Below, piece after piece: positions 43,262-55,468 of a stretch of 64,000 bases of DNA. Positions within the stretch are counted from its first letter, which is position 1; each line of letters opens with the position of its first letter. This DNA is from Solimonas sp041659605 (lineage in GTDB: Bacteria; Pseudomonadota; Gammaproteobacteria; Nevskiales; Nevskiaceae): NCBI GenBank assembly GCA_041659605.1, contig JBAZXW010000016.1, positions 1 through 64,000 of the forward strand, written 5' to 3'. The notes under the pieces are model-generated. The model saw only the letters and a program-made list of their open reading frames with translations, was not told the DNA's origin and ran no database searches. The translations under genes were made by a program, and so were the position numbers.

Positions 43262-44337
43262 TAGGTTTCCGGCGGTTCTAGCGGGAGATAGAGGGTGAAT
43301 ACCGTGCAACCCGGCCGACTGCGGCATTCGATCAGCCCTCCGTGGCTGTGCACGAGATACTGTGCAATCGGCAGGCCAAGTCCGGTGCCTTCGGCACGCG
43401 TCGTCACCATCGGATAGAAAATCTTCTCGATCATCGCCGGCGCGATGCCGGTGCCGTTGTCCTCGATATCGATCTGCGCGACCAGCTTGTGGCGCGCTCC
43501 GCCGATCGTGAACTGGCGCCGCGTGCGCGTGCGCAGCACGATCGTGCCGTGCCCGGCCAGCGCCTGCAGCGCGTTGCGCAGGATGTTGAGGACCGCCTGG
43601 ATCAGCTGCTCGCGATCGCCGTGCAGATCCGGAATGCTCGGATCGTAGTCGCGCAGCACCGCGACGTCCGGCGGCGCTTCCGCCTGCACCAGGCGGCGCA
43701 CATGCTCCAGCACTTCGTGCACGTTGAGCCACGCCTTCTGCGGCAGGCGGTTCGGTCCGAGCAGGCGGTTGACCAGGTTCTGCAGCCGGTCCGCCTCCTT
43801 GATGATCACGCGCGTGTATTCGCGATGGCCGTCGTCCGGATACTCGCGTTCCATCAGCTGCGCCGCGCCGCGGATGCCGCCGAGCGGATTCTTGATCTCG
43901 TGTGCGAGGCCGCGGATCAGCTCGCGGCTGGCGTCGAAGTGCGCCAGCAGCTGCTCGTCGCGGGAAATGCGCAGATGGCGATCCACCGCCAATATCTCCA
44001 TCAGCAGGCCGGGCCTCTTGCCGCCGGCGACGAAGGGCGTGACGGTCCAGTCGACGGTGACGCCGGGGCCGTCGTGGCGCTGCAGTTCGATTTCGCGCTC
44101 GATGAAGCCGGTGACGGTCTGCAGCGCATTCTTCAGCCGCGGCTCAAAATTCTTGAAATGCGGGATCGCGTCGACCAGTGCGACGCCCAGGGTCATGCGC
44201 CGCGAGATGCCGAACAGGCTTTCGCAGGCGGAGTTCAGCGTCGCCACCCGCAGGGTGTCGTCCACGGCGATCACGGCCGTGGTCAGGCCATCGAAGACGT
44301 CCTCGGCGGTCACCCGGCTTCTGGAGACCAGTTTCAT
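43261..44337 (-). CDS. glnL: Nitrogen sensor kinase/phosphatase NtrB (NR(II))
   Basis: 358 aa, no membrane helices. A PAS domain (FDGLTTAVIAVDDTLRVATLNSACESLFG) precedes the H-box AHEIKNPLGGIRGAAQLME. The HATPase domain carries QAVLNILRNALQAL (N box), DIEDNGTGIAP (G1) and GTGLGLPIAQYLVHSHGG (G2). NtrB phosphorylates and dephosphorylates NtrC in response to P-II, so nitrogen limitation activates sigma-54 genes such as glnA. It lies in the glnA - DUF4124 - ntrBC order typical of gammaproteobacteria. Confidence 0.95.
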
Positions 44338-44442
44338 GGTGTCGCCGACGCAAGATGCAGGCCATGCCGGCCCGGCGCTAGCCTAGCGCAGGCAGATGCG
44401 CAACGCACCATTACAGTGCGCATTATTTGAGTGCGCGCCCCT

Positions 44443-44943
44443 TTATGGTGCCGAAACGATGAAGGGGGTTTCAGCCGAGCGCGCCACCTCGCGTCCGGCC
44501 GGATCGACCACGACGACGCTGAGGTGGTGCTCACCGATGCCGGGCGCCGGCAGCAGTACGCTCATTTCCTCGACCGCCTGGTCGGTGATCGCCCGGCCGT
44601 CGAGCAGATAGATCAGCCGGAAGCCCGCCACCAGCCCCGGCATCACACTCGCCGCCGCAACGGCGCGATCGACGCCCGTGCGCAGCACCTGCCCGGGGGT
44701 CGGCGATTCCACGCTCACTGCGAAGCGCGCCGCCACGCGCAGCGCCTCGGCGGTGTAGAACGTGCGCTGGCCCTTGCCGGGCGTGACCCCGGACAGCGGC
44801 GGCAGCTGGATCGGCTTGGCGCGCTTGTGCGGCGGCCGGTCGGTGTAACGCACCGAGCCGTCGGGCGCGACGTCGCGATAAATATCGTCCGCCGACGCGG
44901 GGACAGACAGAACGAACAGCAGCGCGAACAAGCCAAACTTCAT
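44443..44943 (-). CDS. DUF4124 exported protein
   Basis: 166 aa. A short signal peptide (KFGLFALLFVLSVPASA) is followed by the DUF4124 motif DIYRDVAPDGSVRYTDRPPHKRAKPI, a degenerate beta-fold of unknown function. The C-terminal half contains GEHHLSVVVVDPAGREVA, an Ig-like strand pattern. Genes with this domain regularly sit between glnA and ntrB; their role in nitrogen control is not known. It ends about 106 bp before ntrB. Confidence 0.85.
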   Translation of the reverse strand: MKFGLFALLFVLSVPASADDIYRDVAPDGSVRYTDRPPHKRAKPIQLPPLSGVTPGKGQRTFYTAEALRVAARFAVSVESPTPGQVLRTGVDRAVAAASVMPGLVAGFRLIYLLDGRAITDQAVEEMSVLLPAPGIGEHHLSVVVVDPAGREVARSAETPFIVSAP

Positions 44944-44959
44944 GTCGACAGCATAAAAG

Positions 44960-44987
44960 AAGAAACCCCGCCTTGGCGGGGTTTCTT
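44960..44987 (-). terminator. Terminator downstream of glnA
   Basis: The stem AAGAAACCCCGCC and its exact complement GGCGGGGTTTCTT flank a two-base TT loop, followed on the minus strand by CTTTTATG. A strong intrinsic terminator positioned 18 bp after the glnA stop codon, and before the DUF4124 gene. Confidence 0.85.
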
Positions 44988-45004
44988 GTGATGCAGCACT
45001 CTGA

Positions 45005-46414
<1,410 letters not shown>

Positions 46415-46498
46415 GGGTCTCTCCTAATAACTGGGACTAAAACTAGGGACGGTAAACGGTTCGCAGCGGACCAGCCCGCTCGGCGTGCGCCAAAATGA

Positions 46499-46514
46499 AG
46501 CATGAAGCATGCCA
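46499..46514 (-). promoter_or_regulatory. Sigma-54 promoter of glnA
   Basis: On the minus strand the sequence TGGCATGCTTCATGCT fits the -24/-12 element (consensus TGGCACG-N4-TTGCW) with GG and GC exactly 10 bp apart and two mismatches. It lies 85 bp upstream of the glnA ATG, which would give a leader of about 70 nt. No clear NtrC dyad was found immediately upstream. Confidence 0.6.
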
Positions 46515-46568
46515 CGCTCGGGATGCAGCCCGGGCCGTGGGGCCGGAAACGGGGCCGCGTATCCTAGC

Positions 46569-47237
46569 CTAAGATCCACCGTCGGCGTACGCCGCCAGCG
46601 TCCCCTCGCACGCGTGCTGATATCCCGGCAGCAGGTCGTCCGCTGCGGAGGCGGTGATGCCCAGATCGCGCAGACGGCCATCGCGCAGGCCGTAGACCCA
46701 GCCGTGCACCGAAAGCGTCTGCCCGCGCTGCCAAGCATCTTCGACCACCGTGGTCTGGCACACATGCAGCACCTGCTCGATCACGTTGAGCTCGCACAGG
46801 CAGTCATGGCGGCGCTCGGCGTCGACGATGCGATCGAGCTGCGGCTGGTGCCGATCCGACACGTCGCGGATATGGCGCAGCCAGTTGTCGGCGATGCCGA
46901 CGCGCTGCTTGTGCATCGCCGCGTGCACGCCGGAACAGCCGTAGTGGCCGACAACCATGACATGGCGCACCTGCAGCACGTCGACGGCGAACTGCATCAC
47001 CGACAGGCAGTTGAAGTCGGTGTGCACGACGACGTTGGCGATGTTGCGATGGACGAACACCTCTCCCGGCGGCAGGCCGAGAATTTCGTTGGCCGGCACG
47101 CGCGAATCGGCGCAACCGATCCACAGGTACTGCGGCCTCTGCCCCTGCGCGAGCCGCTGAAAATATGCCGGATCCTCGGCGACGCGCTCCGCGGCCCAAG
47201 CCTGGTTCTGCTGCAACAGCGGCTGAAGAATGTCCAT
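46569..47237 (-). CDS. can: Beta-class carbonic anhydrase
   Basis: 222 aa. Zinc ligands Cys42 and Asp44 in WIGCADSRVPANEIL, and His98 and Cys101 in VVGHYGCSGVHAAM, at the same positions as E. coli Can. It interconverts CO2 and bicarbonate in the cytoplasm and supplies bicarbonate for carboxylations. The ATG at 47237 starts MDILQPLLQQNQAWAAE; a much longer open frame upstream is antisense to the antiporter and glyQ genes and is not coding. It is divergent from the antiporter gene and lies upstream of the glnA promoter. Confidence 0.95.
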   Translation of the reverse strand: MDILQPLLQQNQAWAAERVAEDPAYFQRLAQGQRPQYLWIGCADSRVPANEILGLPPGEVFVHRNIANVVVHTDFNCLSVMQFAVDVLQVRHVMVVGHYGCSGVHAAMHKQRVGIADNWLRHIRDVSDRHQPQLDRIVDAERRHDCLCELNVIEQVLHVCQTTVVEDAWQRGQTLSVHGWVYGLRDGRLRDLGITASAADDLLPGYQHACEGTLAAYADGGS

Positions 47238-47318
47238 GCGCCGGCGAATATACACGCCGACGTTGACCGCCGCGGCGGGGGCATGACACCGTAAGTACCC
47301 ATTCCTTTCCGTCCGACG

Positions 47319-48686
47319 ATGCGCCCGTTCGCGCTGGCTTACCTCATCGCCGTTGCCGCCAGCGTGCTGGTCATCGGTGTCCTGCTCCAGCTGGGACTGA
47401 CCCAGTACGCGTCTCCCGGAAACTGGGCGCCGCACGCGGCGATTCATCTGAACGGAACCCGCGCACCGCTGGGCCTGCTGCTGGTGCAGATCGCCGTCGT
47501 GCTGTTCGTCGCGCGCACGGTCGGCGCGCTGTTCCGCAAGCTCGGCCAGCCGGCGGTGATCGGCGAAATCGTCGCCGGCCTGCTGCTCGGTCCGTCGGTG
47601 CTCGGCACCCTCGCGCCATCGGCGCTGGCCGCCCTGTTTCCCGCGGCGACGCTGGCGCCGCTGGCCCTGCTCAGCCAGCTCGGCGTGCTGCTGTTCATGT
47701 TCCTCGTCGGCCTGGACCTCGACTTGGGCAGCCTGCGCGACAAGGCGCGCAGCGCGGTGATCGTCAGCCACACCAGCATCTTCGTGCCGTTCCTGCTCGG
47801 GGTCGGACTGGTGCTGGTCGCCTACCCGCAGCTGGCCGCGCCCGGCGTGCCCTTCGACGCGCTGGCGCTGTTCATGGGCATCGCGATGAGCGTCACCGCG
47901 TTTCCGGTACTCGCCCGCATCCTCGAAGAACGCGGCCTGCTGCAGACGGCCCTGGGCCGGAACGCGATCGCCTGCGCGGCGATCGACGACGTCAGTGCCT
48001 GGTGCCTGCTGGCCTTCGTCGTCGCGCTCGCCGAAGCGCGGAACCCGCTGACCGCCGGCGCGACGGTGGCGCTCAGTGCCTTGTTCATCTGGGCCATGTG
48101 GTTCGCGGTACGGCCGCTGCTCGCGCGCCTGGCGCGGCTGCGCACCGAACGCGGGGATGAACCGCTGGGCACCAGCGCCGCGGTCATCGTGCTGATGTGC
48201 GCGGCTGCCGCGACCGAGGCGATCGGCATCCACGCGCTGTTCGGCGCGTTCATGGCGGGCCTGGCGATGCCCAAGGACGCGCTGCTGCGCGAGCGCCTGC
48301 GCGAACGCCTGCACAGCTTCGCGACCGTCATTCTGCTGCCGCTGTTCTTCGCGCTCACCGGCCTGCGCACCGAGCTCGGACTGCTTGGCGGCGCTTCGGA
48401 CTTCGCGCTGTGCGCCGCCATCGTGCTGATCGCCGTCGCCGGCAAGCTCGGCGGCAGCGCGGTCGCGGCGCGCCTGACCGGGGCGCCCTGGCGCGAGGCG
48501 CTGACCATCGGCGCACTGATGAACACGCGCGGGCTGATGGAACTGGTCGTGCTCAACCTCGGCTACGACCTCGGCATCCTGTCGCCGCGCGTGTTCACGA
48601 TGATGGTGGTCATGGCACTCGCGACCACGATGATGACCGGTCCGCTGCTGTCGCTGTTGCGGCCACGCGCCGCAGGGCACGGGTGA
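47319..48686 (+). CDS. Kef-type cation:proton antiporter (CPA2)
   Basis: 455 aa, about 12-13 membrane helices. Typical CPA2 motifs: AVIGEIVAGLLLGPSVLG, LGVLLFMFLVGLDLDLGSLR, AMSVTAFPVLARILEERGLL and ACAAIDDVSAWCLLAFV (the Asp pair near residue 224), then LMNTRGLMELVVLNLGYDLGI. It exchanges K+ or Na+ for H+ at the inner membrane. The C-terminus stops after the membrane domain, so there is no TrkA-N or KTN regulatory module, unlike KefB/C. It lies between the divergent carbonic anhydrase and glyQ. Confidence 0.92.
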   Translation: MRPFALAYLIAVAASVLVIGVLLQLGLTQYASPGNWAPHAAIHLNGTRAPLGLLLVQIAVVLFVARTVGALFRKLGQPAVIGEIVAGLLLGPSVLGTLAPSALAALFPAATLAPLALLSQLGVLLFMFLVGLDLDLGSLRDKARSAVIVSHTSIFVPFLLGVGLVLVAYPQLAAPGVPFDALALFMGIAMSVTAFPVLARILEERGLLQTALGRNAIACAAIDDVSAWCLLAFVVALAEARNPLTAGATVALSALFIWAMWFAVRPLLARLARLRTERGDEPLGTSAAVIVLMCAAAATEAIGIHALFGAFMAGLAMPKDALLRERLRERLHSFATVILLPLFFALTGLRTELGLLGGASDFALCAAIVLIAVAGKLGGSAVAARLTGAPWREALTIGALMNTRGLMELVVLNLGYDLGILSPRVFTMMVVMALATTMMTGPLLSLLRPRAAGHG

Positions 48687-48710
48687 CCGGGTTGCCCCTT
48701 GTCCGATTGA

Positions 48711-48716
48711 TATACT
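48711..48716 (+). promoter_or_regulatory. Candidate -10 box for glyQ
   Basis: TATACT lies 31 bp upstream of the glyQ ATG in the 60-bp antiporter-glyQ gap. No convincing -35 sits at 16-18 bp; the nearest TTG-rich hexamer is TTGCCC at 13 bp. Likely the main promoter of glyQ, on -10 evidence only. Confidence 0.4.
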
Positions 48717-48746
48717 CGCGCCCCTTTTTGCGCATGGCCTGAATCC

Positions 48747-49688
48747 ATGTCGATGACGTCCCAAAGTCCCCTTTCTTTTCAGGACTTGATTCTCAAGCTC
48801 CAGGCCTTCTGGGCCGGGCACGGCTGCGTGCTCGTGCAACCGATGGACATGGAAATGGGCGCCGGCACCTTTCACTGGTCGACCTTTCTGCGCGCGATCG
48901 GCCCGGAGCCCTGGAACACCGCCTACGTGCAGCCGTCGCGGCGACCGGCCGACGGCCGCTACGGCGAGAACCCGAACCGCCTGCAGCACTACTACCAGTT
49001 CCAGGTGCTGATGAAGCCGAGCCCGCCGAACATCCAGCAGTTGTACCTGGACTCGCTGAAGATGCTCGGCTTCGACCCGCTGGTGCACGACATCCGCTTC
49101 GTCGAAGACAACTGGGAGTCGCCGACGCTCGGCGCCTGGGGTTTGGGCTGGGAGGTCTGGCTCAATGGCATGGAAGTCACGCAGTTCACCTACTTCCAGC
49201 AGGTCGGCGGCATCGAATGCCGGCCGGTCGCGGGCGAGATCACCTACGGCCTCGAACGCCTGGCGATGTACATCCAGAAGAAGGAGAGCGTGTTCGACCT
49301 GGTCTGGAGCAGGCACAGTCTGCCGGGGGGCGGCGATCGCGTCGTCACCTACGGCGACGTCTACCACCAGAATGAAGTCGAGCAGAGCCATTACAACTTC
49401 GAGCACGCGGATACCGCCGCACTGTTCGAGCGCTTCAACAAGGCCGAGTCCGAGTGCCAGCATCTGCTCTCGCTCGAGACGCCGCTGCCACTGCCGGCCT
49501 ACGAGCGCACGATCCAGGCCAGCCACGCCTTCAACCTGCTCGACGCCCGCGGTGCGATCTCCGTGACCGAGCGCCAAGCCTACATCCTGCGTGTGCGCAC
49601 GCTGGCGCGCGGCTGTGCCGAGGCGTATTTCAAGGCGCGCGAAGCCCTTGGATTTCCGATGCTCCGCGCGCCGGCAAAGGCGGCCTGA
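48747..49688 (+). CDS. glyQ: Glycyl-tRNA synthetase alpha subunit
   Basis: 313 aa catalytic alpha subunit of the bacterial alpha2beta2 GlyRS. Motifs: LSFQDLILKLQAFWAGHGCVLVQPMDMEMGAGTFHWSTFLRAIGPEPWNTAYVQPSRRPADGRYGENPNRLQHYYQFQ, beginning with FQDLILKLQAFWAGHGC, then GWEVWLNGMEVTQFTYFQQ and GEITYGLERLAMYIQ. The length is in the usual 300-315 range. In most bacteria glyS follows directly; here it is 3.1 kb downstream, beyond a secreted-protein gene and katG. Confidence 0.98.
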   Translation: MSMTSQSPLSFQDLILKLQAFWAGHGCVLVQPMDMEMGAGTFHWSTFLRAIGPEPWNTAYVQPSRRPADGRYGENPNRLQHYYQFQVLMKPSPPNIQQLYLDSLKMLGFDPLVHDIRFVEDNWESPTLGAWGLGWEVWLNGMEVTQFTYFQQVGGIECRPVAGEITYGLERLAMYIQKKESVFDLVWSRHSLPGGGDRVVTYGDVYHQNEVEQSHYNFEHADTAALFERFNKAESECQHLLSLETPLPLPAYERTIQASHAFNLLDARGAISVTERQAYILRVRTLARGCAEAYFKAREALGFPMLRAPAKAA

Positions 49689-49843
49689 GCGACTTCCCAG
49701 TCAGGCGGCATTCAGGTAGGAAAAGGCCTACGTTCCTGTCGTTGACTTTCCTACAGCAGTCACTGATTCTCCCAGCGCGCCGTGCCGGCCATGCCGTGCG
49801 AAGCGCAGGTTTCCAAGGAGTTTCAACGACAAGGAGAGTCACT

Positions 49844-50392
49844 ATGACGCGTTTGGATGGGGTATTGCTGCGCCTGGCGGCCGGATGCACGGCTTTCGTC
49901 AGTGCGTCGGCGTTGGCACAAGTGCAGTCGAACACCTGCGTTGCGGCAGTCGACGGTCCGCACCAGGGCGTTCACAGCCAATTCGACGGCAGCGCAGATG
50001 CGGTTGCCTGGCCACCGAACCACAAGATGCACACCGTGCGCATTTCAGCCGTGAACGAGGACGGCGATGAGTGCAACGTCACGATCACGGATGTGCGCCA
50101 GGACGAAGCGCTCAACGGACTGGGTGACGGCAACACCAGCCCGGACGCGGCGAACTGCGACAACGGCGGCAACGAGTCGACTGTTGACGTTCGCGGTGAG
50201 CGCTCGGGCGTGGGCACCGGCCGCTACTACCACGTGATGTACACGATGGACGATCCGGACGCGCCGATGTCGCCGGCCGCCGGTGACGCACGTGTCCTCG
50301 TGCCGCACGATCAGGGCATCAAGAAAGTGTGGGTCGACGAAGGTCCGCTGTTCGCTTCGTACGAGGGCGCGGCGCTGGCCTGCAGCCAGTAA
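49844..50392 (+). CDS. Secreted beta-fold protein, HYR/Ig-like repeat type
   Basis: 182 aa. Signal peptide LRLAAGCTAFVSASALAQ, then one domain carrying WPPNHKMHTVRISAVNEDGDE, NVTITDVRQDEALNGLGDGN, TVDVRGERSGVGTGRYYHVMY and VLVPHDQGIKKVWVDEGPLF. The combination P-P-N-H-K ... R-x-E-R-x-G ... G-R-Y-Y ... V-P-H-D-Q-G is a recurring extracellular module found in tandem in large surface and secreted proteins; here it stands alone. Four cysteines (CVAAVD, CNVTI, NCDNG, ACSQ) could form two disulfides. AAGGAG lies 8 bp before the ATG at 49844. Confidence 0.8.
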   Translation: MTRLDGVLLRLAAGCTAFVSASALAQVQSNTCVAAVDGPHQGVHSQFDGSADAVAWPPNHKMHTVRISAVNEDGDECNVTITDVRQDEALNGLGDGNTSPDAANCDNGGNESTVDVRGERSGVGTGRYYHVMYTMDDPDAPMSPAAGDARVLVPHDQGIKKVWVDEGPLFASYEGAALACSQ

Positions 50393-50405
50393 AAAAGTCC
50401 GCCGC

Positions 50406-50440
50406 AAAAAGAACCCGCCTTTCGGCGGGTTCTTTTTTTG
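50406..50440. terminator. Bidirectional terminator between the secreted-protein gene and katG
   Basis: GAACCCGCC-TTTC-GGCGGGTTC with AAAAA before and TTTTTTT after: a symmetric intrinsic terminator serving the convergent genes ending at 50392 and 50446. Confidence 0.88.
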
Positions 50441-50445
50441 TGGGA

Positions 50446-52602
<2,157 letters not shown>

Positions 52603-52672
52603 GGGGAACTCCTCCTTGGAGATACTCCGGTTGCGATACAGCTATCCTGCGCGCCGGCACTCAATAAAGGAA

Positions 52673-52696
52673 ATTGATTGTTTCTTATGAATCAAT
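52673..52696. promoter_or_regulatory. ATTGATT-N10-AATCAAT inverted repeat upstream of katG
   Basis: A perfect 7-bp inverted repeat with a 10-bp spacer lies about 70-95 bp upstream of katG, in the AT-rich 200-bp gap between katG and glyS. Its size and AT-rich T-N11-A design resemble a LysR-type site; OxyR is the natural candidate given the katG neighbour. Inference only. Confidence 0.45.
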
Positions 52697-52803
52697 AGCT
52701 ATTTTTGTCGGCCGACAAGAGGCCCCTTCTCCCGCCATTGGCTAAAAGCCCAACGATCCCGGAGAATTGCGCGCTCTTTTTGACGACCCTGCGAACCTGG
52801 ACC

Positions 52804-54870
52804 ATGGCCCGCGATCTGCTGCTCGAACTGGGCACCGAAGACCTTCCCGCCCGTTATGTTGCTCCACTGACCGAGGCGCTGCGCAAGGGTCTTTTCGATG
52901 GGCTACAGAAGCGTGGCGTCGCGCTGGGCGCGGTCCGCAGCTACGCCACGCCGCGCCGGATTGCCGTGCTGCTGACCGCGATCGCCGAACGCCAGCCGGA
53001 TCAGCAGATCGAACGACTGGGCCCGGCACTCACAGCAGCCTTGAAGGACGGCCAGCCGACGCCGGCGGCTCTGGGCTTCGCCAAGTCCTGCCGCGTCGAG
53101 TTCGCTGCGCTGGGCCGGAAGGACGGCAAGCTGCACTTCAGCAAATCCCAGCCGGGCCGCGAGACTGCGGCGCTGCTGCCGGAGATCTTCGAAGAGACGC
53201 TCAAGCAGATGGACGAGCTGGTGCCCAAGCGCATGCGCTGGGGTTCCGGCGAAGAGACTTTCGTGCGCCCGGTGCAATGGCTGCTGTGCCTGTTCGGCGC
53301 GGACGTCGTGCCGCTGCAGCGCTTTGGCCTGACCGCCGGCCGGCTGAGCTACGGACACCGCTTCCACGCGCCGGCCGCAATCGAAATCAAGGCGCCGGAC
53401 GATTACGAAGCGGTTCTCAAGGCTGCGATGGTCTGGGCGGATATCGACAGCCGCAAAGCCGAAATCCGTGCCCAGATCGAGGCCGAAGCGCGGCGCCTGA
53501 ACGGGCATGCGCGCATCACCGCGGACCTGCTCGATGAAGTGACCGCGCTGGTCGAGTGGCCGACCGCGATCACCGGCCATTTCGAGGCGCGCTTCCTCGA
53601 ACTGCCGCCGGAGGTCATCGTCGCCACGGTCGAGACCAATCAGCGCTACTTCACGGTGTTCCGCGACGCCGGCATGAAGCAGCTGACCCCCGCATTCATC
53701 ACCGTGTCGAACATCCAGTCGCGCGACGTCGCGCAGGTGATCGCGGGCAACGAGCGCGTCGTGCGCCCGCGCCTGACCGACGCGCTGTTCTTCTGGCAGC
53801 AGGATCTCAAGCAGCCGCTGGAGGGCTATGGCGCGCGCCTCGCGACCGTGACCTTCCAGAAGGATCTCGGCAGCATCGCCGACAAGATTGCGCGCGTGCG
53901 CAAACTGTCAGCCGCCATTGCCCATACGCTCGGCGCCGACGCCGGCCTGGTCGAGCGCGCCGCGGCCCTGTGCAAGAACGATCTCGTCACTCGCATGGTG
54001 TTCGAGTTCCCGGAACTGCAGGGCCTGATGGGCGGGTATTACGCCGCGAAATCGGGCGAGCCCGCCGCGGTTGCGCAGGCGGTGCGCGAGCATTACCTGC
54101 CGACGCAGCAGGGCACGCCGATTCCGTCCACGCGCGAAGGACAGATCCTGGCGCTGGCCGACAAGCTCGACACGCTCGCCGGCATCTTCGCCATCGGCCA
54201 GAAGCCGAGCGCGAGCAAGGATCCCTACGCGCTGCGCCGCGCCGCGCTGGGCGTCCTGCGCATCTGCCTCGAAGCCGAACTGCCGCTCGATCTCGCTGCC
54301 TTGCTGCGCGAAGCCCTGGCGCTGCAGCCGGCCGGACAGCGCGGCGACAGCCTTCTCGCGGAACTGCTCGATTTCGTGCTCGAACGCCAGCGCGCCTACC
54401 TGGTCGGGCAGACCGTCGAGAAGCGCGAAGTCAGCGTCGAGATGTTCGAATCCGTCAAGGCGATGGGCATCACGGCGCCACTCGACTTCCAGCGCCGGCT
54501 GCTTGCGGTACACGCCTTCGTCGCCGAAGCCGCCGCGCCGAACCTCGCTGCGGCCAACAAGCGCATCCGCAACATTCTTCGACAAGCCGGCATGGCGACC
54601 GGCGACGTCGATCCGCAACGCTTCGAACACGCCGCCGAGAAAACGTTGTACGCCCGCCTGGGCGAGCTCGAAGCGCTCAACGCACGCACCGCCGACTATC
54701 GCGAACAGCTGATCAACCTCGCCGCGCTGCGCGAACCGGTCGATGCCTTCTTCGACGGCGTGATGGTCAATGCGGACGATCCGGCAGTCCGCGCAAACCG
54801 CCTCGCGTTGCTCGCCCGCCTCGACCGGTTGTGCCGCTCGGTGGCGGACCTGTCGCAATTGCCCGGTTGA
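52804..54870 (+). CDS. glyS: Glycyl-tRNA synthetase beta subunit
   Basis: 688 aa, the tRNA-binding beta chain of heterotetrameric GlyRS. It begins MARDLLLELGTEDLPARYVAPL (the LLxElGTEELP motif) and contains TPRRIAVLLTAIAERQPDQ, RLSYGHRFHAPAA, VIVATVETNQRYFTVF and ALADKLDTLAGIFAIGQKPSASKDPYALRRAALG, a conserved HD-like portion. The C-terminal anticodon-binding-like region ends LDRLCRSVADLSQLPG. The ATG at 52804 begins the conserved start; an in-frame extension from 52705 lies in the katG promoter region and does not match. It leads a cluster with gmhB 25 bp downstream. Confidence 0.97.
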   Translation: MARDLLLELGTEDLPARYVAPLTEALRKGLFDGLQKRGVALGAVRSYATPRRIAVLLTAIAERQPDQQIERLGPALTAALKDGQPTPAALGFAKSCRVEFAALGRKDGKLHFSKSQPGRETAALLPEIFEETLKQMDELVPKRMRWGSGEETFVRPVQWLLCLFGADVVPLQRFGLTAGRLSYGHRFHAPAAIEIKAPDDYEAVLKAAMVWADIDSRKAEIRAQIEAEARRLNGHARITADLLDEVTALVEWPTAITGHFEARFLELPPEVIVATVETNQRYFTVFRDAGMKQLTPAFITVSNIQSRDVAQVIAGNERVVRPRLTDALFFWQQDLKQPLEGYGARLATVTFQKDLGSIADKIARVRKLSAAIAHTLGADAGLVERAAALCKNDLVTRMVFEFPELQGLMGGYYAAKSGEPAAVAQAVREHYLPTQQGTPIPSTREGQILALADKLDTLAGIFAIGQKPSASKDPYALRRAALGVLRICLEAELPLDLAALLREALALQPAGQRGDSLLAELLDFVLERQRAYLVGQTVEKREVSVEMFESVKAMGITAPLDFQRRLLAVHAFVAEAAAPNLAAANKRIRNILRQAGMATGDVDPQRFEHAAEKTLYARLGELEALNARTADYREQLINLAALREPVDAFFDGVMVNADDPAVRANRLALLARLDRLCRSVADLSQLPG

Positions 54871-54895
54871 GCGAGCATCGCGCTAGAGTCACGCC

Positions 54896-55468
54896 ATGAA
54901 AATCGTGATTCTCGACCGCGACGGCGTCATCAACGAGGACTCGCCCGACTACATCAAGTCGGTCGCGGAGTGGCATCCGATTCCTGGCAGCCTCGAAGCG
55001 ATCGCCAAGCTGTGCCAAGCGGGCTTTCGCGTCTTCGTCGCCAGCAACCAGTCCGGTCTGGGCCAGGGCCTGTTCAGTTACGACGACTTCTGCGCGATGA
55101 ACGATCGCATGCAGAAGTTGCTGGCCGAGCTGGGCGGCCGCATCGACGGTGTCGCGTTTGCGCCGGACCACCCGGACAGCCCCACACCCAACCGCAAACC
55201 GGCACCGGGCATGGTTCTGGATCTCGCACGCCGACTGAACATCAGCGCCGAACTGATTCCGGTGGTCGGCGACTCGTGGCGCGACGTCGTCGCCGCGCGC
55301 GCCGCCAGGGCGCGGCCGGTGCTGGTGCGCAGCGGCAACGGCCGCCTCACGGAAGCCGAGCACATGACCGATTTGCGCGGCGTGGCGATCTACGACGATC
55401 TGGCTGCGTTCGCCGCAGCGCTGATTGCAGCGCAGCAGGCGCTGCCTCACCTGCCGCAGACGGCGTAG
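54896..55468 (+). CDS. gmhB: D-glycero-D-manno-heptose 1,7-bisphosphate phosphatase (GmhB-like)
   Basis: 190 aa HAD phosphatase for LPS heptose precursor synthesis. HAD motifs are ILDRDGVINEDSPDYI (Asp7/Asp9), VASNQSGLGQGLFS, RKPAPGM (Lys) and PVVGDSWRDVVAARAARA. The zinc-binding loop of typical GmhB (Cys-Pro-His...Cys-x-Cys-Arg-Lys-Pro) is absent: here it reads APDHPDSPTPNRKPAPGM (residues 89-106), with Ala, Asp and Asn at the ligand positions and a shortened loop. Activity may persist, because the HAD core is whole. It follows glyS by 25 bp and overlaps folB by 22 bp at the 3' end. Confidence 0.88.
   Translation: MKIVILDRDGVINEDSPDYIKSVAEWHPIPGSLEAIAKLCQAGFRVFVASNQSGLGQGLFSYDDFCAMNDRMQKLLAELGGRIDGVAFAPDHPDSPTPNRKPAPGMVLDLARRLNISAELIPVVGDSWRDVVAARAARARPVLVRSGNGRLTEAEHMTDLRGVAIYDDLAAFAAALIAAQQALPHLPQTA

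Noticed and set aside
46569..49577. Very long open frame extending carbonic anhydrase upstream
   Set aside because: Only the last 222 codons match the family; the rest is antisense to the antiporter and glyQ. The ATG at 47237 gives the normal size.
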